DNA from: Actinomadura sp. NBRC 104412
Lineage (GTDB): Bacteria > Actinomycetota > Actinomycetes > Streptosporangiales > Streptosporangiaceae
Direction: 5' to 3'
Length of the DNA stretch: 64,000 nt
NCBI RefSeq assembly: GCF_030269515.1
Contig: NZ_BSTM01000030.1
Coordinates: 21,270-85,269 of the forward strand
The notes under the pieces are model-generated. The model saw only the letters and a list, made by a program, of their open reading frames with translations, did no database searches and was not told the origin of the DNA. Each line of letters begins with the position of its first letter. Within the stretch, counting starts at the first letter, position 1. Positions 49,283 to 58,164 of the stretch are shown in pieces. The translations under genes were made by a program, and so were the position numbers.

Positions 49283-50941
49283 ATGACTGCTCTGTCGCTT
49301 GTCCCTGATACACCGCAGGAAACCGACGCCGCCTTCCTGCGCCGGCTCCTGGCGGCGAACGACACGACGCAGGCCCTCCAGATCGCCGTGGACCACGTCG
49401 TGGAGGCGCTCGGCTGCGCCGTGTCCTGGGCCGGGCTGGTCGAGGGCGACTACCTGGTGATGGGGGCGCACTGCGGCCTGATCTCGGCCGAGATGCGGTC
49501 GGCGTGGCGGCTGAAGGTCGGGGAGGGGATCGGCGGCAAGGTGGCCGCGGAGCGCAGGCCGTACATGAGCCGCGACTACCGGCACGACTCGCGCCGCGTT
49601 CCCCTGATGAAGCGGCTGATCGACAACGAGGGGATCCAGGCGACGCTCGTGGTCCCGCTCCTGATGGGCGACCAGGCGCTCGGGGTCCTGTACGGCGCCC
49701 AGCGGCGCCCCTACCCGTGGTCCGAAGAGGAGCAGGTGGTGCTCGACCAGATCGGCCGGGACCTGGCGATCCGGTTGCGGCAGCTCGACGTGGACGGCCG
49801 GCGCGAGCAGCGGGCCAGTGAGGTTGAACGCAAGTACCGGCGGACGCTCGGCGCGCAGCGCGAATGCGCCGCGCTTGCGGGCAGTCTCGCCGCGCAGGGG
49901 GACGCGGCCGTGGCGCTGGACCTGCTGGCCCTCAAGGTGGGCGGGCTGGTGGAGCTGCGCAACCGCGAAGGCAAGCTGCTCCGCTCGGCGGGAGCCGTCG
50001 GCGACGGCAATCCCAGGGTGGTCTGGAGGCGTGAGCTTCAGGGCACCGACGGCCTGACCGTCTCGGTCGTCGACGTCGCGGACCTTGACGAGGTCGACGC
50101 CGCGACCGTCGAGCTCGCGACCGCTCTGTTCCGCTTGCAGTTCCTTCGCCTGCGGGAGCACGAACGGACCGTCGAGCAGCTCCGCGGGGAGATGCTCGAC
50201 CAGCTCCTGACCGGACGCATCGCCGACCCCGGCTCGTTCCGGCAGCGGCTGCTCACGATGGGGTTCTCCGCCGAGGAAGGCCAGGTCGTCGTGATCGGCA
50301 GGAAGCGCGGCGAGATCGGACCCGACTCGCCCATCGCCACCGCGATCGAGGGCGCCTTCCCGCGCTGCACGACCGGGGTGCGTTCGGGCCGGCTGGTCGC
50401 GGTGGTGGACATCACCGACCCCGACACGGACGTCCGGTGCTGCCTGGAATCGCTGCTGGTGCGCGGGCCGTATCGCGACCTGGTCGCCGGCGTGGGCCGG
50501 TCCTGCCGGGACCTCGGCGACTACGCGATCTCCTACGACCAGGCGCGGGCGGCCTGCGAGCTCGGGCTGCGCGGGACGGGCAAGTCCGCGGTGCTGACCG
50601 CCCGTGACCTCGGGATCATCCCCCTGGCGAGCGTCCCGCTCGAACATCTGCGCACGATGGTCCGGGACACGCTCGGCCCACTGCTCGACGCGGACGAGAC
50701 CCGCGGGACCGACCTGGTGGAAACGCTGCGCGTCTACCTGAGCAACGACCGGCATCTTCCCGCCACGGCCGCGGCCCTGCACGTCCACTACAACACCGTG
50801 CGCAACCGCATCGCGCGGATCGAAGAGCTGCTCGGTGTGGACGTCCGCGACGTCGAGGACCGCTTCCGGCTTGAGACCGCGTTGCGGATGCACGCACTCA
50901 CGCACGTGTTGACGCAGGACGACGAGGATGTCATGGCGTGA
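49283..50941 (+). CDS. GAF-domain PucR/CdaR-type transcriptional regulator
   Basis: This 552-residue regulator has a GAF sensor at about 25-180 (MGAHCGL ... KVGEGIGGKVAAERRPYMSR) and a middle GGDEF-like part at about 320-420. The C-terminal PucR-type helix-turn-helix with LPATAAALHVHYNTVRNRIA lies at about 495-515. It directly precedes the catabolic operon at 51032-59686 on the same strand and is the likely activator. AGGAG lies six bases before the ATG; longer upstream frames have no ribosome site. Confidence 0.9.
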   Translation: MTALSLVPDTPQETDAAFLRRLLAANDTTQALQIAVDHVVEALGCAVSWAGLVEGDYLVMGAHCGLISAEMRSAWRLKVGEGIGGKVAAERRPYMSRDYRHDSRRVPLMKRLIDNEGIQATLVVPLLMGDQALGVLYGAQRRPYPWSEEEQVVLDQIGRDLAIRLRQLDVDGRREQRASEVERKYRRTLGAQRECAALAGSLAAQGDAAVALDLLALKVGGLVELRNREGKLLRSAGAVGDGNPRVVWRRELQGTDGLTVSVVDVADLDEVDAATVELATALFRLQFLRLREHERTVEQLRGEMLDQLLTGRIADPGSFRQRLLTMGFSAEEGQVVVIGRKRGEIGPDSPIATAIEGAFPRCTTGVRSGRLVAVVDITDPDTDVRCCLESLLVRGPYRDLVAGVGRSCRDLGDYAISYDQARAACELGLRGTGKSAVLTARDLGIIPLASVPLEHLRTMVRDTLGPLLDADETRGTDLVETLRVYLSNDRHLPATAAALHVHYNTVRNRIARIEELLGVDVRDVEDRFRLETALRMHALTHVLTQDDEDVMA

Positions 50942-51031
50942 CAAAGGCACTGTGAATTGATGGCGCGCCAAGACCTGGGGTGATGAGGGTCACTCTCGCC
51001 ACGGTGGAACCCCACCGACGAGAGGGACGTC

Positions 51032-52003
51032 ATGAAGCTCATCACGTTCACGGCTGACAACCGGACCCACGTCGGCGCGATCGACGGCACGGGCAAGACC
51101 GCCATCAGCCTGACTGACGCGTCGAAAGGCGACCCGCGTTTCGCCTCGATGCTTGAGCTCATCCGCGGCGGCCGGCCGGCCCTGTCCGACGCGGCCGAGA
51201 TGCTTGAGCTTCACCCGGTGGACGCCGCCTACGACCTCGACGCCGTCACGCTGAAGGCTCCGCTGCCCAACCCCGTGCGCCTGCGTGACTGCTCGCTGTT
51301 CATCGAGCACCTGCAACCCGCGTTCCGCGGCCTGGCCCGCAAGCTCGCCGCTGCCGCGGACGACCCCGAGGCCGAGTACGAGCGGCTGGTGGCGACGGGC
51401 AAGTACGACATGCCCAAGGTGTTCGAGGGACAGGTCATCTACTACAACGCCGACCACACCGCGATCAGTGGGCCGGGGGACGTCATCGTCGTCCCGCAGG
51501 AAACGCGTCAACTCGACTACGAGCTGGAGTTCGCCGCCGTGATCGGCCGGACCGGCCGGGATATCAGCGCGGAGGACGCCATTGACGCGATTCTCGGTTA
51601 CACGATCTTCAATGACTGGAGCTGCCGGGACCTGCAATCGACCGTGATGGCCTCGCAGCTCGGCCCGTCGCGCGGCAAGGACTTCGACGGCTCCAACACC
51701 CTCGGCCCGTGCATCGTCACCGCGGACGAGCTCGGCTCGCCCTACGACCTGGAGCTGACCGCCCGGGTCAACGGCGAGGTGTGGTCACACGGGTCCAGCT
51801 CGACGATGCACCACTCCTTCGAGGACGCCATCGCGCACTTCAGTCTCGGCCGCACCATCTACGCCGGCGAGGTCCTCGGCACGGGCACCGTCCTGAGCGG
51901 CAGCCCGGTCGAGATCGGCAAGGAGCTGAAGGACGGCGACGAGGTCGAGCTGGAGGTTTCCGGCATCGGCGTCCTGCGCAACCGCGTCCAGCTCCCGTAC
52001 TGA
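51032..52003 (+). CDS. Fumarylacetoacetate-hydrolase family enzyme
   Basis: This 323-residue metal-dependent hydrolase or isomerase has a short N-terminal domain followed by the FAH fold: FIEHLQPAF, IYYNADHTAISGPGDVIV, DYELEFAAVIGR (acidic metal ligands) and GYTIFNDWSCRDLQ. Members cleave or isomerise acylpyruvates and related ring-cleavage products. It is the first enzyme gene of the operon, with GAGAGGGACG before the ATG, and ends 36 bases before the cyclase gene. Confidence 0.92.
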   Translation: MKLITFTADNRTHVGAIDGTGKTAISLTDASKGDPRFASMLELIRGGRPALSDAAEMLELHPVDAAYDLDAVTLKAPLPNPVRLRDCSLFIEHLQPAFRGLARKLAAAADDPEAEYERLVATGKYDMPKVFEGQVIYYNADHTAISGPGDVIVVPQETRQLDYELEFAAVIGRTGRDISAEDAIDAILGYTIFNDWSCRDLQSTVMASQLGPSRGKDFDGSNTLGPCIVTADELGSPYDLELTARVNGEVWSHGSSSTMHHSFEDAIAHFSLGRTIYAGEVLGTGTVLSGSPVEIGKELKDGDEVELEVSGIGVLRNRVQLPY

Positions 52004-52039
52004 ACCCCCCGCAACCGAGGTCAGAAAGGGAACCCAGCC

Positions 52040-52840
52040 ATGACCAAGCTCGTCGACCTGTCCCGGACGCTCGACCCGGCCAACCGCGACCTTGTCCCCG
52101 AGGCGTACAAGTCGCTGAACACCATACTCGCGCCGAAGATCAAATACCTGCACCCCGGCGGCGAGGGCAGGGACCGGATGATCGAGATCTTCGAGTGCCC
52201 TCCCGAGGACCTGCCCAACAGGGAAGGCTGGGGCGAGGACTGGCTCACGGAGATGAACACCCACTGCGGCACCCACGTGGACGCGCCGCTGCACAGCGCC
52301 AGCGTCATCGAGGGGAAGCCGGCGCGCACCATCAGTGACATCGACCTGTCGGAGCTGTACCGGCCCGGAATGGTGCTCGACGTGCGGCCCTGGGCCGAGC
52401 CCGGCAGAGCCATCCCGATCGACGCGCTGGAGAAGGCGATCCAAGCGACGGGCCGCGAGGTCCAGCAGGGCGACGCGGTGCTGCTGCGCACCGGCCAGGA
52501 GCGCTACCAGCCGAAGGACCCCGAGTTCTTCAACTACCCGGGCATGAGCGGCGACGGCACCCGGTACCTGACCGGCCTTGGAGCCACCATCCTCGGCACC
52601 GACGCGCTGGCGTGGGACCGCCCGTTCCCCGTCATGAAGGACGCCTACAAGGCGACCGGCGATCCGAAGGAGATGTGGGACGGGCACCGCGCCATCATCG
52701 ACAAGGAAGCGTTCATCATCCAGCAGCTCGACAACCTCGGCGCCCTGCCGCTCACCGGATTCCACGTCGGCTTCTTCCCGATCAAGCTGCCCAGGACCAG
52801 CGCCTCGCCCTGCCGGGTTGTCGCTTTCCTCAACAACTGA
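52040..52840 (+). CDS. Cyclase/kynurenine-formamidase-like metal hydrolase
   Basis: This 266-residue protein belongs to the cyclase family (PF04199). The metal-binding signature HCGTHVDAPLH lies at about 75-85. LLRTGQERY and GTDALAWDRP follow the family layout. Such enzymes hydrolyse cyclic imides, formyl amines or lactone-like rings and fit next to a FAH protein in a catabolic route. AGAAAGGGA precedes the ATG. Confidence 0.92.
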   Translation: MTKLVDLSRTLDPANRDLVPEAYKSLNTILAPKIKYLHPGGEGRDRMIEIFECPPEDLPNREGWGEDWLTEMNTHCGTHVDAPLHSASVIEGKPARTISDIDLSELYRPGMVLDVRPWAEPGRAIPIDALEKAIQATGREVQQGDAVLLRTGQERYQPKDPEFFNYPGMSGDGTRYLTGLGATILGTDALAWDRPFPVMKDAYKATGDPKEMWDGHRAIIDKEAFIIQQLDNLGALPLTGFHVGFFPIKLPRTSASPCRVVAFLNN

Positions 52841-52854
52841 ACAGGGGCCCGACC

Positions 52855-54165
52855 ATGCTTCTCCCCCTAAGACGCGGTACGGGGATCGCCGCGATCACGG
52901 CCGCCGTGATGGCGTTGGCCGCATGCGGCGGCGTCAAGGATCCCGCACAGAGCGGCGGCGCGACGGCCGCGCCCTCCGACGCCAGGCTCGTCGCCCCCAT
53001 CGAAGGCATGGAGTGCAAGGAGGGCAGCCGGCCGACCGGAGAGCCCATCGTGGTGGGCGCGTCCCTGAGCCTCACGGGCGCGCTGGCGCCGACCGCGCTC
53101 GTCCACCGGACGGTCGGGGACATCGTGGCCGAATGGGTCGGCAGGTGCGGCGGCATCAAAGGCCGACCGATCGAATGGAAGGTGCTCGACGACCAGTCGA
53201 CCCCGGCCCAGGTCACCTCCAACTACACGCGGCTCATCGGCGACAGGGTCGACCTCGTCATGGGTCCCTACGGCGGCGCGGCGACGCTCGCCGGCGCCGG
53301 CCCGGTCACCAAGGCCGGCTACGCGTACCCGACCGCGACCAACGGCGCGCCCGACAAGCTCATCGGGGAGAACCACTTCCCGACGTGGCAGATCGGCGGC
53401 GGTGTCTCCGAGCCGTCGAAGATGTTCGACGCGCAGGCGAAGACGCTGGTGGACGCGCTGAAGTCCACCGGCAACCCGCCGAAGTCGGTGTTCTTCGCGG
53501 CGGCCAAGTTCCCGACCACCCTCAGCTACACCGCCTCGCTCGAGAAGGCGCTCAAGGCCGAAGGCGTCGAGGTCGTCGGAAACGTCCAGTACGAGATGGG
53601 CACGACGGACTTCAGCTCCATCGCCACCCGGATCTCGGGCCGGAACCCCGACCTCGTCTACCTCGGTTCGCTCGGCGCGGACGTGACGAACATCTACCAG
53701 GCGTTCGACGCGATCGGGTTCACGCCGAAGACCGTCTACGCCGCCCTGCCGTCACCCGCCTCGATCGCGGGCCTCGGCGACCGGGCCGAGGGGATGATGC
53801 TCTCCTCGATCTACGAGAACCACGCGCCGCTCGGTGACACCGACATCGCACGGTACTTCTCCAAGAGCTTCACCGAAGCGGCCCAGAGGAAGAAGCTCTT
53901 CCCGCTGGTCGAGACGCAGGCCGCCACCGGGTTCGCCGCCTGGCAGGTGCTGCTGACCGCCGTCAACGAGGTGGGCGTCGACAACAAGAAGATCATCGAC
54001 TGGCTCAACGACAACAAGGTCGACACGATCGTCGGCGAGCTGTCGTTCGACGGCTACAACAACTACGGCGGCGACATCAACCGGGTGGCGCAGATCCAGA
54101 ACGGCAAGCGCGTCCTCGTCTGGCCGAAGGACGTCGCGGGAGCCGAGATCCGGTACAAGCCCTGA
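52855..54165 (+). CDS. Liv-type ABC substrate-binding lipoprotein
   Basis: This 436-residue lipoprotein has signal peptide and lipobox MALAACG (Cys at about 23), then the branched-chain amino-acid-binding fold: IVVGASLSLTGALAP, DDQSTPAQVTSNYTRLI and a C-terminal VGELSFDGYNNYGG region. In this operon the ligand is more likely an aromatic or heterocyclic acid than a branched amino acid (inference). It starts 14 bases after the cyclase stop. Confidence 0.93.
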   Translation: MLLPLRRGTGIAAITAAVMALAACGGVKDPAQSGGATAAPSDARLVAPIEGMECKEGSRPTGEPIVVGASLSLTGALAPTALVHRTVGDIVAEWVGRCGGIKGRPIEWKVLDDQSTPAQVTSNYTRLIGDRVDLVMGPYGGAATLAGAGPVTKAGYAYPTATNGAPDKLIGENHFPTWQIGGGVSEPSKMFDAQAKTLVDALKSTGNPPKSVFFAAAKFPTTLSYTASLEKALKAEGVEVVGNVQYEMGTTDFSSIATRISGRNPDLVYLGSLGADVTNIYQAFDAIGFTPKTVYAALPSPASIAGLGDRAEGMMLSSIYENHAPLGDTDIARYFSKSFTEAAQRKKLFPLVETQAATGFAAWQVLLTAVNEVGVDNKKIIDWLNDNKVDTIVGELSFDGYNNYGGDINRVAQIQNGKRVLVWPKDVAGAEIRYKP

Positions 54166-54243
54166 CGACTCCGCCCACCCGAGCATGCGGGTGCGGCGGG
54201 ACGCGTGGACCCGCCGCACCCGCGCAACCCGGAAGGACCGCAC

Positions 54244-55155
54244 ATGGCGGTATCGACGCTCGCCTTGGTGCAGACGTTGCTGAACGGGCTGTTCATGGGC
54301 TGCCTGTTCGGAAGCATCGCGCTGGGGATCACGATGAAATGGGGCCACCTCGGTGTCCCCGACTTCTTCCACCTCTCACTCACACTGCTGGGCGCCTATC
54401 TGACCTACACGCTGCTCACCACGCAGCTCTGGAGCCCGTACCTGACGCTGCTGGTGACGATGCCGGCGTTCTTCGTGATCGGCGTGGTGGTCCAGTACTT
54501 CCTCCACGTCATCAAGGCGCAGGCGTTCACCAGCCTGCTGATCACGTTCGCCCTGTTCATCGTCGCCGAGGGCGCCATGTCGCTGATCTGGAGCCCGGAC
54601 CTGTTGTCCATGCGGTCCTGGTTGTCGGACGGGCTCACCCGCAGCATCCGGGTCGGCTCGCTGTCGGTGTCGCCGATCGATCTCGTCGCGGCCGTGGTCG
54701 CGGTGATCACGGTCGGGGCGTCGGCGTTGGCCCTGCACCGCACCCGGTGGGGCAGGGCGGTCCAGGCGATGCGTCAGGACGCCCCGATCGCCGAGACCCT
54801 CGGGGTGCGGATCCTGCCCATCGCCCTGGTCGTCTCCGGGCTGGCCGCCGCGAGCGCCGCGGCCGCCGGCATGGTGGTGGCGCTGAAGATGCCGCTGTCG
54901 CCCGGCCTGCCGCTGAACTGGGTCGGCACCGTGGTCGTCGCCGTCCTGCTCGGCGGGCTCGGCCGGCCGCTGGGCGCGCTGATCGCGGCGATCGTGCTGG
55001 GGATGATCCAGAACGCCTGGTCGCTGTACTTCCCGCCGGAGTGGTCGCCGGCGGTGACGTTCGGCCTGCTGTTCGCCTTCCTCGCCCTGCAACCCCTCGC
55101 GCGCCTGTTCCGGGAGCGCATGACGTCGGGAGTCCCCCGTGAATCGCTGGCTTGA
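54244..55155 (+). CDS. livH: Liv-type ABC permease (LivH-like)
   Basis: This 303-residue permease has eight membrane segments, starting TLLNGLFMGCLFGSIALGIT, with the typical AMRQDAPIAETLGVRI coupling loop at about 178-195. GGAAGG stands upstream of the ATG at 54244. The last 17 bases overlap the next permease gene. Confidence 0.93.
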   Translation: MAVSTLALVQTLLNGLFMGCLFGSIALGITMKWGHLGVPDFFHLSLTLLGAYLTYTLLTTQLWSPYLTLLVTMPAFFVIGVVVQYFLHVIKAQAFTSLLITFALFIVAEGAMSLIWSPDLLSMRSWLSDGLTRSIRVGSLSVSPIDLVAAVVAVITVGASALALHRTRWGRAVQAMRQDAPIAETLGVRILPIALVVSGLAAASAAAAGMVVALKMPLSPGLPLNWVGTVVVAVLLGGLGRPLGALIAAIVLGMIQNAWSLYFPPEWSPAVTFGLLFAFLALQPLARLFRERMTSGVPRESLA

Positions 55156-56122
55156 TCCGTCGCTGCGTCGGCACGAGCTGATCGCGGCCGGCTGTGTGCC
55201 GGCTGTCGTCCTGGTCGCCGTGTTCGGTTCCGGCTTCGCGGTCTCGTTCGGCTACCAGTTCTTGATCTGGGTCGCGCTGGCGCTGAGCTGGAACCTGTTC
55301 TCCGGCAACTCGGGGTATGCGAGCTTCGGCCACGGCGTGTTCTTCGGCCTCGGCACCTACACGGCCGCCGCGGTGCTGCGCTCGACCGACGTCCCCTTCG
55401 TCGTCCCGCTGCTCGCCGCGGGCGCGGTCGGAGGCGTGCTCGCCCTGGTCGTGGGGCTCGCGGTGTTCTCCTCGCCGCGGTTCGCCGGTGACCTGTTCGG
55501 CCTGGTGACGCTGGCGATGGCGTTCATCGTGATGACGATGGTGTCGAACGTGTCGTTCCTTGACGGTGGCTCGGGCGTGTTCGTCCGCGAGCACACCGCC
55601 GGGACCTGGATCGGATCGAGCACGCGGAATCTGTTCATCGTGGCCGCCCTGCTCGCCGGGCTGTGCGCGGTCGCGGCCGTCGCGACGTCCACCACGCGGT
55701 GGGGCACGGCCCTGCGGTCGATCCGCGACGACGAGGGGGTCGCCGAGTCGCTGGGCGTGCCGACCTACCGGTACAAGGTGGTCTCCTTCGTGGTGAGCGG
55801 TGCGCTGGCCGGGCTGGCCGGGGCTCCGCAGGCGGTGTTCCTCGGCTACGTCGAGGTGGGCGCGGTCTTCGCGCTCAACATCCCGCTGTTCGTGATCATG
55901 ATGGCGATTCTCGGCGGCATGGGCCGGTGGTGGGGCCCGGTCATCGGCGCCGCGCTGGTCGTGACGCTGCGGGAGGCGCTCCTCGGGCTGGGGTCGCCGG
56001 AGATGGCGCAGATCGTCGTGGGGCTGAGCCTCGTCGCCGTGATCGCGCTGATGCCGCACGGCGTGTCCGGCTTCCTCTCACGCGCCGGCGTGGCGCTCGG
56101 CGCCAAAGGAGGGGCACGATGA
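55139..56122 (+). CDS. livM: Liv-type ABC permease (LivM-like)
   Basis: This 327-residue permease has about nine membrane segments and the family motif NLFSGNSGYASFGHGVFFGL at about 52-70. The coupling loop is SIRDDEGVAESLGVPTYRYK. It starts at a GTG inside the end of the LivH-like gene and ends in an ATGA overlap with the ATPase gene. Confidence 0.93.
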   Translation: MNRWLDPSLRRHELIAAGCVPAVVLVAVFGSGFAVSFGYQFLIWVALALSWNLFSGNSGYASFGHGVFFGLGTYTAAAVLRSTDVPFVVPLLAAGAVGGVLALVVGLAVFSSPRFAGDLFGLVTLAMAFIVMTMVSNVSFLDGGSGVFVREHTAGTWIGSSTRNLFIVAALLAGLCAVAAVATSTTRWGTALRSIRDDEGVAESLGVPTYRYKVVSFVVSGALAGLAGAPQAVFLGYVEVGAVFALNIPLFVIMMAILGGMGRWWGPVIGAALVVTLREALLGLGSPEMAQIVVGLSLVAVIALMPHGVSGFLSRAGVALGAKGGAR

Positions 56123-56847
56123 CCCTGCTGCGTTGCGTGAACGTCACCAAGCGGTTCGGCGGGGTGACCGCCCTCGACCGCGTCAGCCTGGAAGTGTCGG
56201 AAGGCGAGATCGTGGGCCTGGTCGGGCCGAACGGCTCGGGCAAGACCACCTTGCTGAGCAGCATCGCGGGCTCGTTCCCGGTGACGGGCGGGACGATCGG
56301 CTTCCGCGGCAGGGACATCACCCGGACCTCGCCGCATCGACGCGCTCACCTGGGGATCGCCCGGACCTTCCAGATCCCGCGGCCGCTCGGGTCGTTCACC
56401 GTCGTCGAGAACGTGGCGACCGCGTGCATGTTCGGCCGCGACCGCATGTCCAGGCCGGCGGCGCTGGAGCGTGCCCGTGGCGTGCTCGACCGGGTGGGGC
56501 TGGCGACCCACGCCGATCGCCCCGTCGACGTCCTGAACCTCCACGAGCGCAAGTTCCTTGAGATCGCCCGGGCGCTGGCGCTGGACCCGCAGCTGATCCT
56601 GCTCGACGAGGTCCTCGGCGGGCTGAACCCGTCGGAGACCGAGGAGGGCATGAAGCTGATCTCGTCGCTGCGCGACAGCGGGGTCGCCGTCGTCTACATC
56701 GAGCACAACGTGCAGGCGGTCGCGGCCCTGGCCGACCGCATGTACGTGCTGAACCAGGGGCGCAACCTGGCCAGCGGCCGTCCCGAGGAGGTGCTGGCCG
56801 AGTCCTCCGTGGTCGCCGCATACCTGGGAGGAGAGGTCGATGCTTGA
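56119..56847 (+). CDS. livG: Liv-type ABC ATPase (LivG-like)
   Basis: This 242-residue ATPase has Walker A GPNGSGKTT at about 37 and Walker B LILLDEVLGGLNP. The signature helix is altered to LNLHERKFLEIARAL, as in many LivG proteins, where an LSxGQ motif is degenerate. The H-loop is IEHN. The start overlaps the permease stop (ATGA). Confidence 0.93.
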   Translation: MTLLRCVNVTKRFGGVTALDRVSLEVSEGEIVGLVGPNGSGKTTLLSSIAGSFPVTGGTIGFRGRDITRTSPHRRAHLGIARTFQIPRPLGSFTVVENVATACMFGRDRMSRPAALERARGVLDRVGLATHADRPVDVLNLHERKFLEIARALALDPQLILLDEVLGGLNPSETEEGMKLISSLRDSGVAVVYIEHNVQAVAALADRMYVLNQGRNLASGRPEEVLAESSVVAAYLGGEVDA

Positions 56848-57547
56848 GGTCAGGGATCTCAAGGTCAACTACGGCGAAGCGGTGGCGCTGCGCGGGGTCG
56901 ACCTGCGGGTCACGCGGGGCTCGGTCGTCTCCCTGGTCGGTTCGAACGGCGCCGGCAAGAGCACCCTCGTCAAAGCGCTGATGGGCATGCAGCCCATCAG
57001 CGGCGGCACCGTCGTGTTCGACGGGACCGACATCACGGCGCGGCCCGCGACCGACCGTCCCGCGCTCGGCATCGCCCTGGTGCCGGAGGGACGCCGGCTG
57101 TTCAAGGACATGTCGGTGCGTGACAACCTGCTGCTCGGCCTGCACCATCCGGCGGCCCGGCGCAGAGCGAGCGGCGCGCTGGGAGAGGTGTACGACCTGT
57201 TCCCGGTCCTGGGGCGTCGTCCGCGCCAGCTCGCGGGCACCCTGTCCGGCGGCGAGCAGCAGATGGTCGCGCTCGGCCGCGCCCTGATCTCCAAGCCGTC
57301 GCTGCTCGTGCTCGACGAGCCGTCGCTCGGCCTTGCTCCCATCGTCGTGCAGGAGGTCTTCGCCACGATCGAGCGCGTGACCAAGGCCGGCGTCACGGTG
57401 CTGCTCGCCGAGCAGAACATGCAAAAGGCCCTCGAGCTGTCGGACCGCGGCTATGTCATCGCCGACGGACAGGTGGTGCTGGAGGACACCGGCGCCGCGC
57501 TGTTGCGGTCCGACAGCGTGCGCAGGGCCTACCTCGGCAACCGATGA
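56840..57547 (+). CDS. livF: Liv-type ABC ATPase (LivF-like)
   Basis: This 235-residue ATPase has Walker A GSNGAGKST, signature LSGGEQQMVALGRAL, Walker B LLVLDEPSLGLAP and the LivF hallmark LLAEQNMQKAL near the C-terminus. It overlaps the LivG-like gene by 8 bases and completes the importer. Confidence 0.94.
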   Translation: MLEVRDLKVNYGEAVALRGVDLRVTRGSVVSLVGSNGAGKSTLVKALMGMQPISGGTVVFDGTDITARPATDRPALGIALVPEGRRLFKDMSVRDNLLLGLHHPAARRRASGALGEVYDLFPVLGRRPRQLAGTLSGGEQQMVALGRALISKPSLLVLDEPSLGLAPIVVQEVFATIERVTKAGVTVLLAEQNMQKALELSDRGYVIADGQVVLEDTGAALLRSDSVRRAYLGNR

Positions 57548-58164
57548 GCCCGGCGACCGGCGGACGGCCGCGGCTGGGCCGCGCCCCCTGGACGACGGCC
57601 GGCGACCTTGACGACGCACAGCGCGCCCTGGTCGACCGGATCCGGGCCGACTGGGGCGGCGGGTCGCTCGGCGTGAGCCCGTTCGACGACGCCGGACGGC
57701 TGGTCGGCCCGTTCGACCTGATGGCGGCGAGCCCGCGCGTCGGCGCGGCCATGCTGGAGGCCGCGTCCAGCTTCCGCGACTCGGACCTGACGGTCCTGGA
57801 ACGCGAGCTGGTGATCCTGGTCGTCGCGGCCGCGGAGGACGCCGGTTTCATGTGGGCCGGGCATCACCCGGTGGCGCTGGCGGCCGGCCTCGCCCCCGAG
57901 GCCGCCGAGAGCATCCGCTCCGGCGCGGAGCCCCGGCTCGGTGAGCCGCTGCGCACCGTCCACCGCGTGGCCCGCCGCCTCGCCGATGACGGCGACCTCG
58001 ACGACACCGCGTTCGACGCCGCCCTCGACCGCCTCAGCTGGCGCCGGCTCCAGGAAGTCGTCTGGCTGACCGGCCTCTACCGGGCCTTCGGCCTCGCCAT
58101 GCGGGTCGCCCGCAGCCCCTACCCCGGACGAGAACTGGAAGGACAGGACGAACGTGACCGGTGA
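57544..58164 (+). CDS. Carboxymuconolactone-decarboxylase-like protein
   Basis: This 206-residue all-helical protein resembles the CMD/AhpD family: an N-terminal GPFDLMAASPRVGAAM segment, ERELVILVVAAAEDAGFMW and GHHPVALAAGL. The usual CxxC pair of AhpD-type members is absent, with Glu-Asp-Ala at that place, so a peroxidase role is unlikely. Together with the FAH and cyclase enzymes it suggests breakdown of a ring compound. The start overlaps the ATPase stop (ATGA). Confidence 0.85.
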   Translation: MSPATGGRPRLGRAPWTTAGDLDDAQRALVDRIRADWGGGSLGVSPFDDAGRLVGPFDLMAASPRVGAAMLEAASSFRDSDLTVLERELVILVVAAAEDAGFMWAGHHPVALAAGLAPEAAESIRSGAEPRLGEPLRTVHRVARRLADDGDLDDTAFDAALDRLSWRRLQEVVWLTGLYRAFGLAMRVARSPYPGRELEGQDERDR